From contig NW_004440337.1 in NCBI RefSeq assembly GCF_000330505.1, positions 45,818 through 83,118 on the forward strand: a DNA stretch of 37,301 nt, written 5' to 3'. Position numbers and translations under genes: made by a program. Of the stretch, positions 1 to 11,200 are shown in pieces (the first letter of the stretch is position 1; each line of letters opens with the position of its first letter). The notes beneath the pieces are model-generated. The model did no database searches and was not told the origin of the DNA. It saw only the letters and a list, made by a program, of their open reading frames with translations. This stretch comes from Entamoeba invadens IP1 (Eukaryota; Evosea; Mastigamoebida; Endamoebidae).

Positions 1-1883
1 ACTGCCATATCATATTCACAGTAATAGTTGGCACCATCAACACTCAAGAAATTGGTTTCACAGTTCTTGCACTTTGGCGTTACGGCCATTTTACCTGATG
101 GTGGTGCTGCAGAAGAGACATCAACACATTGGAAATTGGTGCATCCCGCCTTGAGAACATTCAACTCACCAAACACAGAGGCTGTGTAATTTTTGGTGAC
201 ATACACATTCAAATTGCTGTTCAATTCAGTACCTGTTGGTATTGTTGGTGCTGCAGTTCCATGGAAGAACAAGTTCTTTACACTTGTCAGGGTATCTGAT
301 AATGAAGTGAGTGGCGCATATAAATTGAGATTCTCAAGTTTATTACATTCTTTGAACGCGTCCTTTCCAACTGTAGCAACTTTTTGTGTTCTGGAAACAT
401 TATTCAACATAGTGCATCCCAAAAATGTGCCTTCAGGAATCATTGTATTTTCAGACAAATCTGCATGTGTCAATGTTATTATTCCGTCAAAAACATTTGT
501 TCCAAATGTGGTCACTGTTGGAATCTCAATATCTGTAACAACTGTAACTCCCTTGAAAGCCATATTTCCAAATTTGGTAACCGCCTTACCAAAAGTGATT
601 GTTGGCATTGCTGTTTTTGCGAACGAGCTTTCACCAAAAGAAGTAACTGCTTCAAACCCAGTGACAGTAGCCAACTTTGTGCATTCATTGAATGTGAAAT
701 CTGGGATTGTTGTTGTGCCTGTGATTGTAGCTGATGTCAAAGTAGCTATTCCCTCGAAGACATGCATTCCCAAAGAGGTGACACTAGTTGGTATAGTTAT
801 AGTTGTCAATTTGGTCTTTCTAAAGGCTGCATCACCTATTTTAGTGACTCCAGTAGCAAAAGTGAGGGTGGTGATAGCGGTATTATCAAACGAGCTTTCA
901 CCAAATGAAGTGACAGCTTCTATTCCGGTGACTGTAGCCAATAAAGTGCATCCATTGAATGTAAAATCGGGAATTGATGTTATCCCAGTTATTGTAGCAG
1001 AAGTCAATGTGGTTATTCCTTCGAATATGTGTTTTCCTAATGCAGTGACACCAGTTGGAATTGTAACAGTCACTAATTTAGTGTTATTGAAAGCCGCATC
1101 ACCAATTTTGGTGACCCCAGTTGTTGCAAAAGTTATTTCGGCAATTGCAGTGTTATCAAATGAAGACTCACCAAATGAAGTGACTGCGTTGATGCCAGTG
1201 ACTGTTGCCAGTATTGTGCAACCTTTGAATGTGAAATCTGGAATGGTTGTGATCCCTGTTATTGTCGCAGTTGTAGCTGTTGTGATATCTTCGAATACAT
1301 GCATTCCAAAAGTTGTGACAGCTGTAGTCGGAAGTGTTATTGCTGTCAGTTTGGTTCCCATGAAAGCATTGTCTCCAAATTTGGCAACGGTTGCTGCAAA
1401 TGTGATTGTAGTGAGACTACTCATTTTAAATGAGCTTTCTTCGTAAGTTGTGACATCACTATTATCAGTAATAGTAGTTAATTTGGTGCAACCTTCAAAA
1501 CACTTTGTTGGAATTGTAGTGAGGTCTGTTAATGCTATTGTCGTCAGCTCGACACATCCACTGAACGCTTCTTCACCAAGAGACTGAATTTTGTTTGTAA
1601 TTGTGACTGTTGCTAATTTGATTGCACCTTTGAATGCTCTTGCACCAATTTTTACTTTCTGCGCTGGTTTATATTCGAAACTTGTTATGTCTTCATTACC
1701 CATAAAAGCCTCGTCACATAGTGGTTTATTATCAGTATCTTTGATAATAAGTGCTCCTTTGCATTTATTATCACCTTCCTTGTCTTTAATACATGATTTG
1801 GCGGTGTCGAGCTGATAACAATCGGTAGAATCGACTGCATTTGTGCAGAAGAGTAAACAGGCAGTTAATAGAAGAAATTGCAT
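1..1883 (-). CDS. BspA-like leucine-rich-repeat surface protein (5' part; runs off the left edge)
   Basis: An unbroken reading frame of 627 codons on the minus strand, from an ATG at 1883-1881 to the window edge. It begins with a signal peptide (MQFLLLTACLLFCTNA, then VDSTDCYQL). After a short Cys-containing segment come many ~23-residue repeats of the Treponema/BspA LRR type, with steps such as ITIPTSVTSLGMHVFEGI and GVTKIGDAAF. Near the left edge the LRRs end in a Cys-rich segment (PKCKNCETNF). BspA-like LRR proteins are a large family of predicted surface proteins in Entamoeba; some bind host matrix, but the ligand here is unknown. An upstream in-frame ATG (1901-1899) would put MYLFIQ ahead of the signal peptide. 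The TATA-like box at 1911-1921 favours the inner ATG. The 3' end is outside the window, so any membrane anchor cannot be judged. A long plus-strand ORF over 193-1446 is its antisense shadow. Confidence 0.88.
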   Translation of the reverse strand, partial: MQFLLLTACLLFCTNAVDSTDCYQLDTAKSCIKDKEGDNKCKGALIIKDTDNKPLCDEAFMGNEDITSFEYKPAQKVKIGARAFKGAIKLATVTITNKIQSLGEEAFSGCVELTTIALTDLTTIPTKCFEGCTKLTTITDNSDVTTYEESSFKMSSLTTITFAATVAKFGDNAFMGTKLTAITLPTTAVTTFGMHVFEDITTATTATITGITTIPDFTFKGCTILATVTGINAVTSFGESSFDNTAIAEITFATTGVTKIGDAAFNNTKLVTVTIPTGVTALGKHIFEGITTLTSATITGITSIPDFTFNGCTLLATVTGIEAVTSFGESSFDNTAITTLTFATGVTKIGDAAFRKTKLTTITIPTSVTSLGMHVFEGIATLTSATITGTTTIPDFTFNECTKLATVTGFEAVTSFGESSFAKTAMPTITFGKAVTKFGNMAFKGVTVVTDIEIPTVTTFGTNVFDGIITLTHADLSENTMIPEGTFLGCTMLNNVSRTQKVATVGKDAFKECNKLENLNLYAPLTSLSDTLTSVKNLFFHGTAAPTIPTGTELNSNLNVYVTKNYTASVFGELNVLKAGCTNFQCVDVSSAAPPSGKMAVTPKCKNCETNFLSVDGANYYCEYDMA

Positions 1884-1953
1884 TTGAATGAATAAGTACA
1901 TTTCAAAATTCTTTTTATACCTTTTCAAACCCCGATTTCGAACTATACGTTCG
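1884..1953 (-). promoter_or_regulatory. Core promoter of the LRR gene (TATA-like box, Inr-like site)
   Basis: Read on the minus strand, GGTATAAAAAG (1921-1911) lies ~28-38 bases upstream of the ATG. TTATTCATTCA sits directly before the ATG and resembles the Entamoeba initiator AAAAATTCA. Entamoeba genes typically have a GTATTTAAA-like TATA element about 30 bases before the start site and leaders of 5-20 bases, so this geometry supports starting at 1883. Further up, a palindromic CGAAC-TATAC-GTTCG (1939-1953) contains the core of the GAAC element described in E. histolytica promoters. No expression data support this. Confidence 0.5.
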
Positions 1954-2922
1954 ATTAATGTATTTTTAATGTTTTTTCATAAATTAAATTTATTATTATT
2001 TATTTAAACAAATAATTTTGGTTTGGTTCTGTGTTTGTTGTTTCACTTTTGAGTAATAACAAAAAACGCATTTCCATTCAAAATATTTTGTAAAAGTAAT
2101 ATTTCATAATTTTTATATTTTTTTGAAACGTGAATATGAACTGTTTTAAATTGTAAACAATTCAATTTAAAATTTTATTGAAAAAAATAACCTTTTTTAA
2201 ATTCAGTTTTAATATAAAACAACAAATTATATCAAATTATTCCATAAATAATAACGATATAACAATTTAAATCCACTCAAAACATTATTAAAAATAAAAT
2301 GACTGACCAAAATTAAATACACAACATTTTATTTTTGACCATTTTTCAAAAAACTTTATCAAAAAAACAAAACATTATATTATTATATTTATTAAATATA
2401 TTTAATCAAAAAAATAATAGTAAACTGAAAATTAATATTATATTTTAAATAAATAATAACCATTTAAAAATTTTGTTATAAATATTTTTCATATTAATAG
2501 TGAGCATCACTTTGTAACGAAATGAAACAAATTCAAAATTTAAAAGTTTTTAAAACGATATAAAAATAATAAGTCTTTTAGAAATTGTATTTGTGTGAAT
2601 AACTGAATATACTGAATCATTCCAAAATAAGAAAACAATCTATTTTATTATTACAAATGAATTTTTGTTTCAATGAAAAAAAGATGTTTTTATTATTTGT
2701 AGTGTTTAAATATACAGTTGAGTGTAAGAAAATTAATACAATATATTTTTAATAATATTTAATTTTAATATAATTTAATTAAAAAACAATTCGATTCAAT
2801 AAAATAAAAATATCTTCGATTAATAACATTTAATATTATTTTTAAATGTTATATTATCACGTTTTTTATTGTTTGCTTGACAAAATTATTAAATTTTAAA
2901 TCCCCACTTTAATAATGTTAAG
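1954..2922. other. AT-rich intergenic spacer
   Basis: About 970 bases of A/T-rich DNA between the 3' end of the kinase gene and the promoter of the LRR gene, both on the minus strand. No ORF of note, no inverted-end element and no RNA gene was seen. The kinase transcript must end here, but no single polyadenylation site can be chosen because TAATTT-like motifs occur throughout. Confidence 0.6.
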
Positions 2923-5900
2923 TTACTGAATAATATGGTTAATAGCATTGATAATTTGATCAATCTCAACTCTGTTATGTGGGTCTGTACACCACATCTT
3001 TTCTATTATATCAAATTCTTCATTCCCAATATTCTGATTCTTTTCCAGATGTTTTCCGCTTGTAACAAAGTCTGCGATGCTCCAGGCATATTGAAATTTA
3101 TTTTTAGGATATGCATCTCCCCAATTAAATGTTTCATACATCGTAATAGCGAATGAGTATATGTCTGACGGCATTTTGTACTTCTCTCGATTTAGCACTT
3201 CAGGTGCCATGTACTTTGGTGTCCCAATACCTTTCGTGAATGTCATATTAGTCATCATCATATTAATGTTTCTTGCACTTCCAAAATCAGTCAACTTCGA
3301 GTTAATTTCGTCATTCATTTCAAGTGAAAACACAAGTAAATTGTCTGGTTTAATATCTCGATGTACAATACCATTGTTATGTAAATAAGATATTCCCTTT
3401 GCCATATCCAACATGAATTTTCTTAATATTGTGATATCGGGTTTGTTGTTATTTATATCAGTATTCAATTCCCTTTTTGACGTACTTTTTGAGCCGTTCT
3501 GAGATATTTTCATTAGATCATGTAAACTCCCATATTTCGCAAATTCGGTGACCAAACAGATTTTCTTTGGTATAAAGACGGCGCCATAAAAGTGGACGAT
3601 GTACTCACTTCTGAATTTGTCCAACATAGAAACTTCCTTTTCAAATTCTTCCATCGACTTATTATCTTCTGTGACACTTTTAAGTCGTTTAATGGCAACA
3701 TCTTGTCCTCTAAAAGTCCCTTTGTAAACAATCCCAAAACTTCCTTCGCCAAGTTTGACATTTTCTAACAACTCGGAATTGTTCAATTTAGTCGTTAAAA
3801 TGGTTTTTGCTTTAATTTTGATTTTATTTGTCGTTTGTTCGCCTTTTTTGATATCAAGTGAGATACACAGAATTTCATCTTCGATTTGACATGTGCAATT
3901 TGGCTTCAAAAAGACTTCGAATTCGCACGCCTCGTTATTCTTTAGTGTTACAAGGGATGGTACTGTTCGAATAGAATACAACTCGCAACCTTCAATAACA
4001 CTAAATTGTATTTTTTGCTTGTTTTTAGAAATGTTACCAATACACAGCAATGCACGCGTCTCGCTGTCTACTGGAATATCAGTATTTGCAATTCCACAAT
4101 TTGTGTCACTCTCAAATTCAATTTCATTCAAATTCGAAACTAATTTAGACGACATTTCATTGAACGAAATGTTTGACTTATTCATGTTAAATATACAGAC
4201 TGTTTTCATCTCTTCTTTCTTCTTTTTGTGTTGGAGAATAAGATAGATGACAACAGTAGCTATTACTATAATTATAATAATTAAAACTATTATAATAACT
4301 ATAACAGGTAGACCGATTTTCAAGAAGTATTTGTTGTCTTCCAAACATGAAAGTCCGTCATTAGATATTTTGTGTTTGATATCACATTTCACACAAAAGT
4401 TGTTTGTTGCAGAAACACAATAAATGACTGTATCGAGTGGCTGACACACACCATTTTTGAGGATAAAATCATTATCACAAGTTGTACAAAAATCATCAGA
4501 AAAACATTTCAAACAGTTGTTTGAACATTTGTAACATCGTAATATTGCAGTTCCCAAATAAAATCCGTCTTCACACCCAACACACCCAATTTGAGTCTTT
4601 ACAGTACAGTTATATAAAGTGCTGTACTTCTGGCATAGATACGACTCACTGACAATTTGGTAGTAATCAGGTTTGCAAGATAAACACTTTGTGGTATCAA
4701 TACAAGTCTCACACGATCCGTCACAATCAAGGCAATCGTTGTTATATTTGAAATAATTATTTTTACATATTGCACAACCAGTGTTTGTCGGCATCATCTG
4801 TTGGCATCGCTTCGACAATTCAGTTGTTTGCTCGCACTTGTTATTTGCATTGAGAAATGATGTTGTTAAATTACAAGTGAGGCAGTGTGTCGAGCTTTTA
4901 CATGTCAAGCATTCAGACTCTGAATTTTGACATGAAAGACACAAGTTGGTTTCAGTCAAGTAATACCCATCAGAACACCTCAAACAGCCTTTTGTTGATG
5001 TTGTTTTACACACGTTTTGAGTATATTCTTTTAACACTGATTTTTCATTTTGAGTGGAGCACGTGTTATCATACAAAGTGTAGTTATTTGAACATTCTCT
5101 GATTGTCATTTGATTGTCTTGTGACTTTGTGATGTATTTGGAGTTATTTGTTGTTGGAGAACAATAAACGGTTTCTTCTCTATAAAATGAAGGAAGGCAT
5201 TTTGTACACGACACTTGATTTGCTTTTTCGCAATTGAAAGAAGTCGTTTCTTTGCAACTTCCATTGGAAAGCAGATTTCCTTTTGTGCATTCAACACAAT
5301 TCACATTGTTATATTTTATACAATTTGGTATTTCACTCAATACACAATAATTGTGTTGTGTTATATAATGAGATGTATTTGTGCATTGTACACAATCACC
5401 AGAGGAGTACTTCACACATTTATCTTCAACGAAACAGGTATTTTCGTTGTAATTCAAAGCACTGTTTTCTATACACTGAATCACTTTGTTTGTAAATTCG
5501 CCATTTTCGTTGAGCAATATGCATTTCTCAAATAAATCATTTGCACTTGTTGAACACAAATTGCACTTCATATTCTGGTCAAGAAACTGATCTGCTTCAC
5601 AACGATAATACACATTATTTTTTAAGTACAAATCATCTTTCATATAAAAAGTAACGCAACTGCCATCACTTATATATAAGTTGTTGTCATCACAATTCAA
5701 ACACTTTTTGACACTTTTTAAATTGTTATTGTAATAATACTTACAGTTGTTTATTTCATTAGTACAATTTCGTTTTACAGAAATACCACCTTCACAGTCT
5801 TCACACACAATTTTACCCTTTGAAATACACTTTGAATCAAGTGATTTTGATACACAAATTGAGTTTTGAAGGTAATAATTTTCATCACATATGACACATG

Positions 5901-8196
5901 TTGTGGTGTTTACTCGTGCAAGACAATTACCAACTTCATTAATACATTGATTATTATCATAATATGTACCTTTTAAACATCGAGAACACAATGAAGTGTT
6001 AGTGTTTAGAGCAAAAGGTGGGTAACACACATCACAGACTTCTTTAAAATCTGTTTCATCATGCGAGTGACACATTTTGCAATTACCATATTCAGTATTA
6101 TCGTAACAAGGTGTACACGTATTTTCTGAACTTAAGTAGTAACCCATCTTGCATACACAAACACCGTCTTTTATTTCAAAAGGTGGTGAGCATGTTGTGC
6201 ATTCTTTGTGTTTTGGGCTGCACCTCAAACAATTTGAAATATCAGAACATGGGTGGCACGTCTTATTGAACGCAAAGTAGTTTTCTTTGCATGAAGTACA
6301 TCCATTAACTGTGTCACAACTGTTACTATTACAATTACTATCACACGTTTTACATTGTTTGTTATCCGAATAAAACCCAATTTTACACGACAGGCAATTG
6401 GTGCTCAAACCACCATCACACATTTGGCATGATTCATCACATTTAATACAATCGTATCCATTGATATAATAATTGACGTTTGTACATTTGGTGCACCCGT
6501 GTTGATGGCAATTTCCATTGCCACAATTGTTGCATTTTAAACATTTGTTGTCTTTCAAGTAAAAAGTCCCATCTTCACACGAAGTGCAATTTGAAGAACT
6601 ACCTTCACACGTTCGACAATTATTAGAACAATCTTTACAAAAATAATTATCATAATAATACCCGATAGATACACAACTATTACAATATCCATTTAATACA
6701 GAATTGTTGCATGTTGTACACACATCGTAACATTGGTGGCATGTAGTTCCATACAATGAATATCCATTTATACACGAATAACAATTCGATCTTGATGAAC
6801 ATATTTGACACCCTTCTAAACATGCAAAACACGAATTACCACTTCGATAATACCCATCAAAACAAGTTGTACATTGTAAAGCCGGAAACCCACTTATACA
6901 CGTCTCGCACCCATTAGGACATTTATTACATTTATTTGTCGTTAAATAATACCCACTTAAACAGGTAACACAATCCTCTCCATTTTCTCTGCAAGTAGCA
7001 CACCCTTCACTGCATTGAACACATGAAAACCCACTTAAAAAGTATCCAGGTGTCACACACGAAAAACAACTTCCATTGTTTGTGTTGTTACAGGTACTAC
7101 ATCCCGTGTAACACCGAACACATTTCCCTTCGCTTAAAAAATACCCATCCTCACAACTTTGACAACTTCCTTCTTCATAATTGGTACAATCTAAACACCC
7201 CTCTATACACTTCAAACAACTGGCATATGTCAAGTAATAACCTTTGGCACAAGTATTACAAAATCCGTTTGATGGACCTGTGCATGTCAGGCACCCAGTG
7301 TAACACGCATAACAATATCCACCAGTTTTATAATACCCTTTCATACATGATGTACAATATCCGTTTTTGCCAGAAGTGCAACTTAAACATCCAATGTAAC
7401 ATTTATAACATGTGGAACCCTCTAAATAATAACCAGAAATACAAGTATTACATGGTCCAATTGTGTCATTATTACACGAGGCACACCCAGAAATACACTT
7501 TTTGCAGTGATAATCCGATAAATAATATCCATTTAAACAAGTTTGGCAATACCCATTTTGGTTAAATGTACAATACGCACAACCGACACCACATGCATTA
7601 CACGACGAATAAGCTAATATAAAACCAGTTGTCACACATGATGTACATTGCCCGTATCCACTTCCTGTACAAGTCGCACAACCAAAATAACACTGCGAGC
7701 AAGAATATGTATCACTCTTATAGAACCCATCTATACACTGATTACAATAAGAAACACCATTTGTTGATGTGCAAGAAGCACAATTTGGGTAATTCCCACA
7801 GTAAAACCCTTTTGAAACATTTTTAGTCTGGTTTCTTTTTAAAAACAAATCATGTTTTTCAAAATATTCTAATTTTTTTGTTGTTTTTGAAAAATTTCGG
7901 TTAAATGTTTTATGAGACGAATTATTCGGAGAAAATGTGGCAAAAAGATCACACCCATTTGTTGTTTTTTCGTTCTTGATATGTTGTTGTAGTTTTAAAA
8001 TGTCACCAATTAAACTCCATTGATAATTTAAAGGACACTCCATTGTAGGTGAGACACATACAATTTTGTTCTGAAATTTACACAATTTCACTTCAATAGA
8101 ATATGCAATGATTAATAATAATGTGATTTGAATCGTTTTTGTTGAATTGGTGTTTTTGAGTTTAAAGCATGCCTCAGAAAAATTTGTTTTTTTGCA
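2923..8196 (-). CDS. CXXC-rich receptor-like transmembrane protein kinase (amoebic TMK type)
   Basis: One open frame encodes a predicted surface receptor kinase. Numbering from codon 8091, residues ~60-1250 form a Cys-rich ectodomain of repeated C-x2-C units (for example SCTSGKNGYCTSCMKGYY). A single membrane segment lies at ~1257-1283 (VIVIIIVLIIIIIVIATVVI), followed by basic KKKK. A juxtamembrane beta-type region follows at ~1310-1430. A TKL-like kinase domain closes the protein with GEGSFGIVYKG (~1447), VAIKRLK, HRDIKPDNLL (~1575), DFG (~1600) and YMAPEV (~1629). All catalytic residues are present, so it is probably an active Ser/Thr kinase. TMKs are a large Entamoeba family thought to sense external signals. 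Codon 8091 is GTG, not ATG. The frame stays open upstream to a TAG at 8199-8197 and encodes a signal-peptide core (IQITLLLIIAYS) with no in-frame ATG; the first is at 8043. The true start is therefore unresolved. Confidence 0.9.
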   Translation of the reverse strand, partial: CKKTNFSEACFKLKNTNSTKTIQITLLLIIAYSIEVKLCKFQNKIVCVSPTMECPLNYQWSLIGDILKLQQHIKNEKTTNGCDLFATFSPNNSSHKTFNRNFSKTTKKLEYFEKHDLFLKRNQTKNVSKGFYCGNYPNCASCTSTNGVSYCNQCIDGFYKSDTYSCSQCYFGCATCTGSGYGQCTSCVTTGFILAYSSCNACGVGCAYCTFNQNGYCQTCLNGYYLSDYHCKKCISGCASCNNDTIGPCNTCISGYYLEGSTCYKCYIGCLSCTSGKNGYCTSCMKGYYKTGGYCYACYTGCLTCTGPSNGFCNTCAKGYYLTYASCLKCIEGCLDCTNYEEGSCQSCEDGYFLSEGKCVRCYTGCSTCNNTNNGSCFSCVTPGYFLSGFSCVQCSEGCATCRENGEDCVTCLSGYYLTTNKCNKCPNGCETCISGFPALQCTTCFDGYYRSGNSCFACLEGCQICSSRSNCYSCINGYSLYGTTCHQCYDVCTTCNNSVLNGYCNSCVSIGYYYDNYFCKDCSNNCRTCEGSSSNCTSCEDGTFYLKDNKCLKCNNCGNGNCHQHGCTKCTNVNYYINGYDCIKCDESCQMCDGGLSTNCLSCKIGFYSDNKQCKTCDSNCNSNSCDTVNGCTSCKENYFAFNKTCHPCSDISNCLRCSPKHKECTTCSPPFEIKDGVCVCKMGYYLSSENTCTPCYDNTEYGNCKMCHSHDETDFKEVCDVCYPPFALNTNTSLCSRCLKGTYYDNNQCINEVGNCLARVNTTTCVICDENYYLQNSICVSKSLDSKCISKGKIVCEDCEGGISVKRNCTNEINNCKYYYNNNLKSVKKCLNCDDNNLYISDGSCVTFYMKDDLYLKNNVYYRCEADQFLDQNMKCNLCSTSANDLFEKCILLNENGEFTNKVIQCIENSALNYNENTCFVEDKCVKYSSGDCVQCTNTSHYITQHNYCVLSEIPNCIKYNNVNCVECTKGNLLSNGSCKETTSFNCEKANQVSCTKCLPSFYREETVYCSPTTNNSKYITKSQDNQMTIRECSNNYTLYDNTCSTQNEKSVLKEYTQNVCKTTSTKGCLRCSDGYYLTETNLCLSCQNSESECLTCKSSTHCLTCNLTTSFLNANNKCEQTTELSKRCQQMMPTNTGCAICKNNYFKYNNDCLDCDGSCETCIDTTKCLSCKPDYYQIVSESYLCQKYSTLYNCTVKTQIGCVGCEDGFYLGTAILRCYKCSNNCLKCFSDDFCTTCDNDFILKNGVCQPLDTVIYCVSATNNFCVKCDIKHKISNDGLSCLEDNKYFLKIGLPVIVIIIVLIIIIIVIATVVIYLILQHKKKKEEMKTVCIFNMNKSNISFNEMSSKLVSNLNEIEFESDTNCGIANTDIPVDSETRALLCIGNISKNKQKIQFSVIEGCELYSIRTVPSLVTLKNNEACEFEVFLKPNCTCQIEDEILCISLDIKKGEQTTNKIKIKAKTILTTKLNNSELLENVKLGEGSFGIVYKGTFRGQDVAIKRLKSVTEDNKSMEEFEKEVSMLDKFRSEYIVHFYGAVFIPKKICLVTEFAKYGSLHDLMKISQNGSKSTSKRELNTDINNNKPDITILRKFMLDMAKGISYLHNNGIVHRDIKPDNLLVFSLEMNDEINSKLTDFGSARNINMMMTNMTFTKGIGTPKYMAPEVLNREKYKMPSDIYSFAITMYETFNWGDAYPKNKFQYAWSIADFVTSGKHLEKNQNIGNEEFDIIEKMWCTDPHNRVEIDQIINAINHIIQ

Positions 8197-8275
8197 CTAA
8201 AATATTTTTTGGCAAATTAAAATAAAACTCACCTCATCCTTAGAATATTAAAATAGTTTGATAGTAAATACGATT
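8197..8275 (-). promoter_or_regulatory. Possible kinase promoter, mini-exon and 36-nt intron
   Basis: Read on the minus strand, a TATA-like GTATTTACT (8271-8263) lies 26-34 bases before an ATG at 8237-8235, with TTAATATTCTA between them as a plausible initiator. The ATG opens only M-R-stop unless spliced. GTGAGT at 8232 and TTTTAG ending at 8197 would bound a 36-nt intron and join ATGAG to the kinase frame. That join is out of phase by one base with the signal-peptide frame, so either the splice is different or one base is miscalled or mutated (for example in the seven-A run just inside the second exon). The promoter geometry is seen; its use is inferred. Confidence 0.3.
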
Positions 8276-11200
8276 AGTTTTGAAACTATTAACAACTGGT
8301 TAATTGTTATAGTATATACATGATATAATAAATTATACAAATTTATTATAACAATATAATAAAATTAACGATATCTTAACTAATGTTTAATTTATGACAA
8401 TGAATTTATGTATCATATTATGTAATAAATAATATATTATGAAATAATACATTTTGTCAAAAACAATTAAATAACATTTTCTAAAAACAAATATATACAT
8501 TTATAAAAACTATATAAGATATTAATAACAACGAAATATTAATAGTAAAATAAAGTCACAAATAAACCTAAAAAAAATTAAACTATTAATAAATCATTAT
8601 TAATCCATAAATTAATAATTTAAATTCATTCTGAACATAAATTTTTAAATAAAATTAACAAAAAAACTAAAAGTATAATAAATTTAATCATTTTGATATA
8701 ATTAAATAATATACAAATTCAAATAAAATAATGTTAAATAAATTAGAAATAGTATAATAAAATGGTAATTGAACTAATCATTTAATTATTATAGTTACCA
8801 TTATTACAATTAAATTTTATTTATTCTTTAGTTTATGTGAACATTTTTGACATGTATTATACTATTTATTTAATCTGTAATTATATTCATTTTATAACAA
8901 ATTATAATATTTTTTATTAACAATTTTAATTATTAATTATTGACATGAAGAAAAACTTTTTAAACCAAACACACCTTAAGAACACTTCAATTATTTTATT
9001 ACTGTGTTTTCATTGTGTTATTAAATGAATTACTATTTAAAAATAACATTATGGGATTTTATTTTTTTTTATTATTAAAATTAATAATAACTTAACTATA
9101 AGTTTGTAACAATAATTGTTATAATTGATTATTTTATATTTTTATAGTTTAATTAAATAATAATTTATTATAAAATTACTGTTGTTTTATTTAATAAAAT
9201 ATCTATAATAACTTATTAAATTATTATTTTGTTATCAATTTAATAATTAAAATTTCATCAAACATGCAACAAAAATTTGTTATTAATAATTCGTTATTAA
9301 CACAATAACGTAGCTGTATTATTTGTATGTGGTATTTTAGAGTATATATTTGCTTTATAATTGTATTAAAAACTGTTAATGTAATTTCTTGAAACATACA
9401 CTTGTAATTGATATGTGATTTTTTACAACTTATAATCTTAATGACTATTGTGGATGCAAACAATGACATTGATCCTCTTTTACAAGTAATATTATGAAAT
9501 ATTTGTCAAAAATATATTAAAAACATTGTATTAAATATATCGTTACAAAAAGGCATAATCTGTAAATAAACACTAACTGAATTACCAATAACATGAAACC
9601 AAATAAGAAAAGATGAGACAGTTCAGAAATGTAAATTCTCGGTATCATTTAAGCCCGATTAAATAGTTGGATGTAAGATAATTGAATTCCAGGTGTTGTT
9701 GTAATATATAAAATTAAATAACAAAATAAAAGTAATTTCTTGACTGTTGGTTGCATTTTTTCTTTTTTTAAAAACATTCGAGTTGTTACAAGTTTTATAA
9801 AATTTCATACATTTAAAAGTTATTGTAGTTGATAAACAAAAAAATGATTTATTAATAAATTAAACAGGCACATCAGATATTAATTTCAAAACAATCACAT
9901 CATTTGTATTTTTTTATTGTTTTTTAAAATCCAATAATTAATATTTAATCAATAATGGTTTATAACCTATTAGTAGTCGAGGTATTCGGTTTACATAATA
10001 TACTTAATAATACAGATATACACATTTTCAATAATAAAAATTTGTTGTAAAAATAAATCATATTAATTATATTCGAATCTAACAGTTTATGTTTGATGCC
10101 AAACTTTTAACAACAAAAAAGTTTGCAAGTTTTATATTTATATAATTTTAAAATAGTCTGTTTTACGTTAATACACATACGATTAACAATATATACAATT
10201 ATAATCAAATTGAAATTAAATATTTCAATTGATCATTTCTGTTAAATTTTGATATCATTAAAATTTATTTTGAATAATTATACATTTATTAACTTTTAGT
10301 AAAAAGGTGTTTCCAATTATTCACATAACAAAGTTATCAACACAATTAAAAGTTTAAATATATTAATAATAGATATACATATTTGTTAATACAAATTGAA
10401 TTGTAAAATTGAATTTTTGGTTGAATAATGACTGTTAATGACATTGTTATTTTCAATTATTAATTGTAATTATATGTGTTTGCATTGACGATTTGTTAAT
10501 ACAAAGAAAAATCAAACATAAACAATTGTTAATAATTTCATTGTGCAATCACTTCATATCCTCAATTTTCATATTAACAGTTTTTTGTTGAAAATGATGT
10601 GCAAGCGAGATATTAATCCAAATATTTCTTAACTATCGTTTAATTATTATTTATATTACAACACAAAAAAGTAAACATGTATATTTTGATAATACTACAA
10701 CTATTATAATTAATTAAAATAAAAGTATTTATTAATTAGTAATTTTCATTGATTTGATAACAACAGTTGGTGTATTGGGTTTTACCGTTTATTGCTACAC
10801 TGGTGATTTAAAAACAGCCTAAAATATTAAAAGTGGTAACTTTACGATGTGTAAAAATGTAACATAAAACTAAAAGTTTAAAAGATAACACTAAAATTAA
10901 AAAAGTTTCACAGTTTACACAAATTTTAGGATTTTACTTGCGACTCACTTAAACGTGTACATAAGACATTAAAATCATTTTTAGTAGTCTAAGAATTAAC
11001 ATGAATTAAAAACTATAGTTATGTTTTTTGTTAACATATTTCAATATTGTTGTTGATATATTGTCAACGAAATGTTTTTAAACAACAAATATGTATTGAA
11101 GTTGAATCAGTAATGAATTTACCCACTTTTGTTTAAATGTCAAAAAGTTTTTTTTTACAAAAAAATCAAGTTCAAATACATAAAAGTCACAATTTCGTGT

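Noticed and set aside
193..1446. 417-codon plus-strand ORF
   Set aside because: It is Val/Ile/Pro-rich antisense of the LRR gene. The minus frame has a signal peptide, LRR repeats and a promoter, and is open across the whole region.
7023..7565. 180-codon plus-strand ORF within the kinase gene
   Set aside because: Its Asn/His/Thr/Cys composition reflects the antisense of Cys codons in the CXXC repeats; no independent coding evidence.
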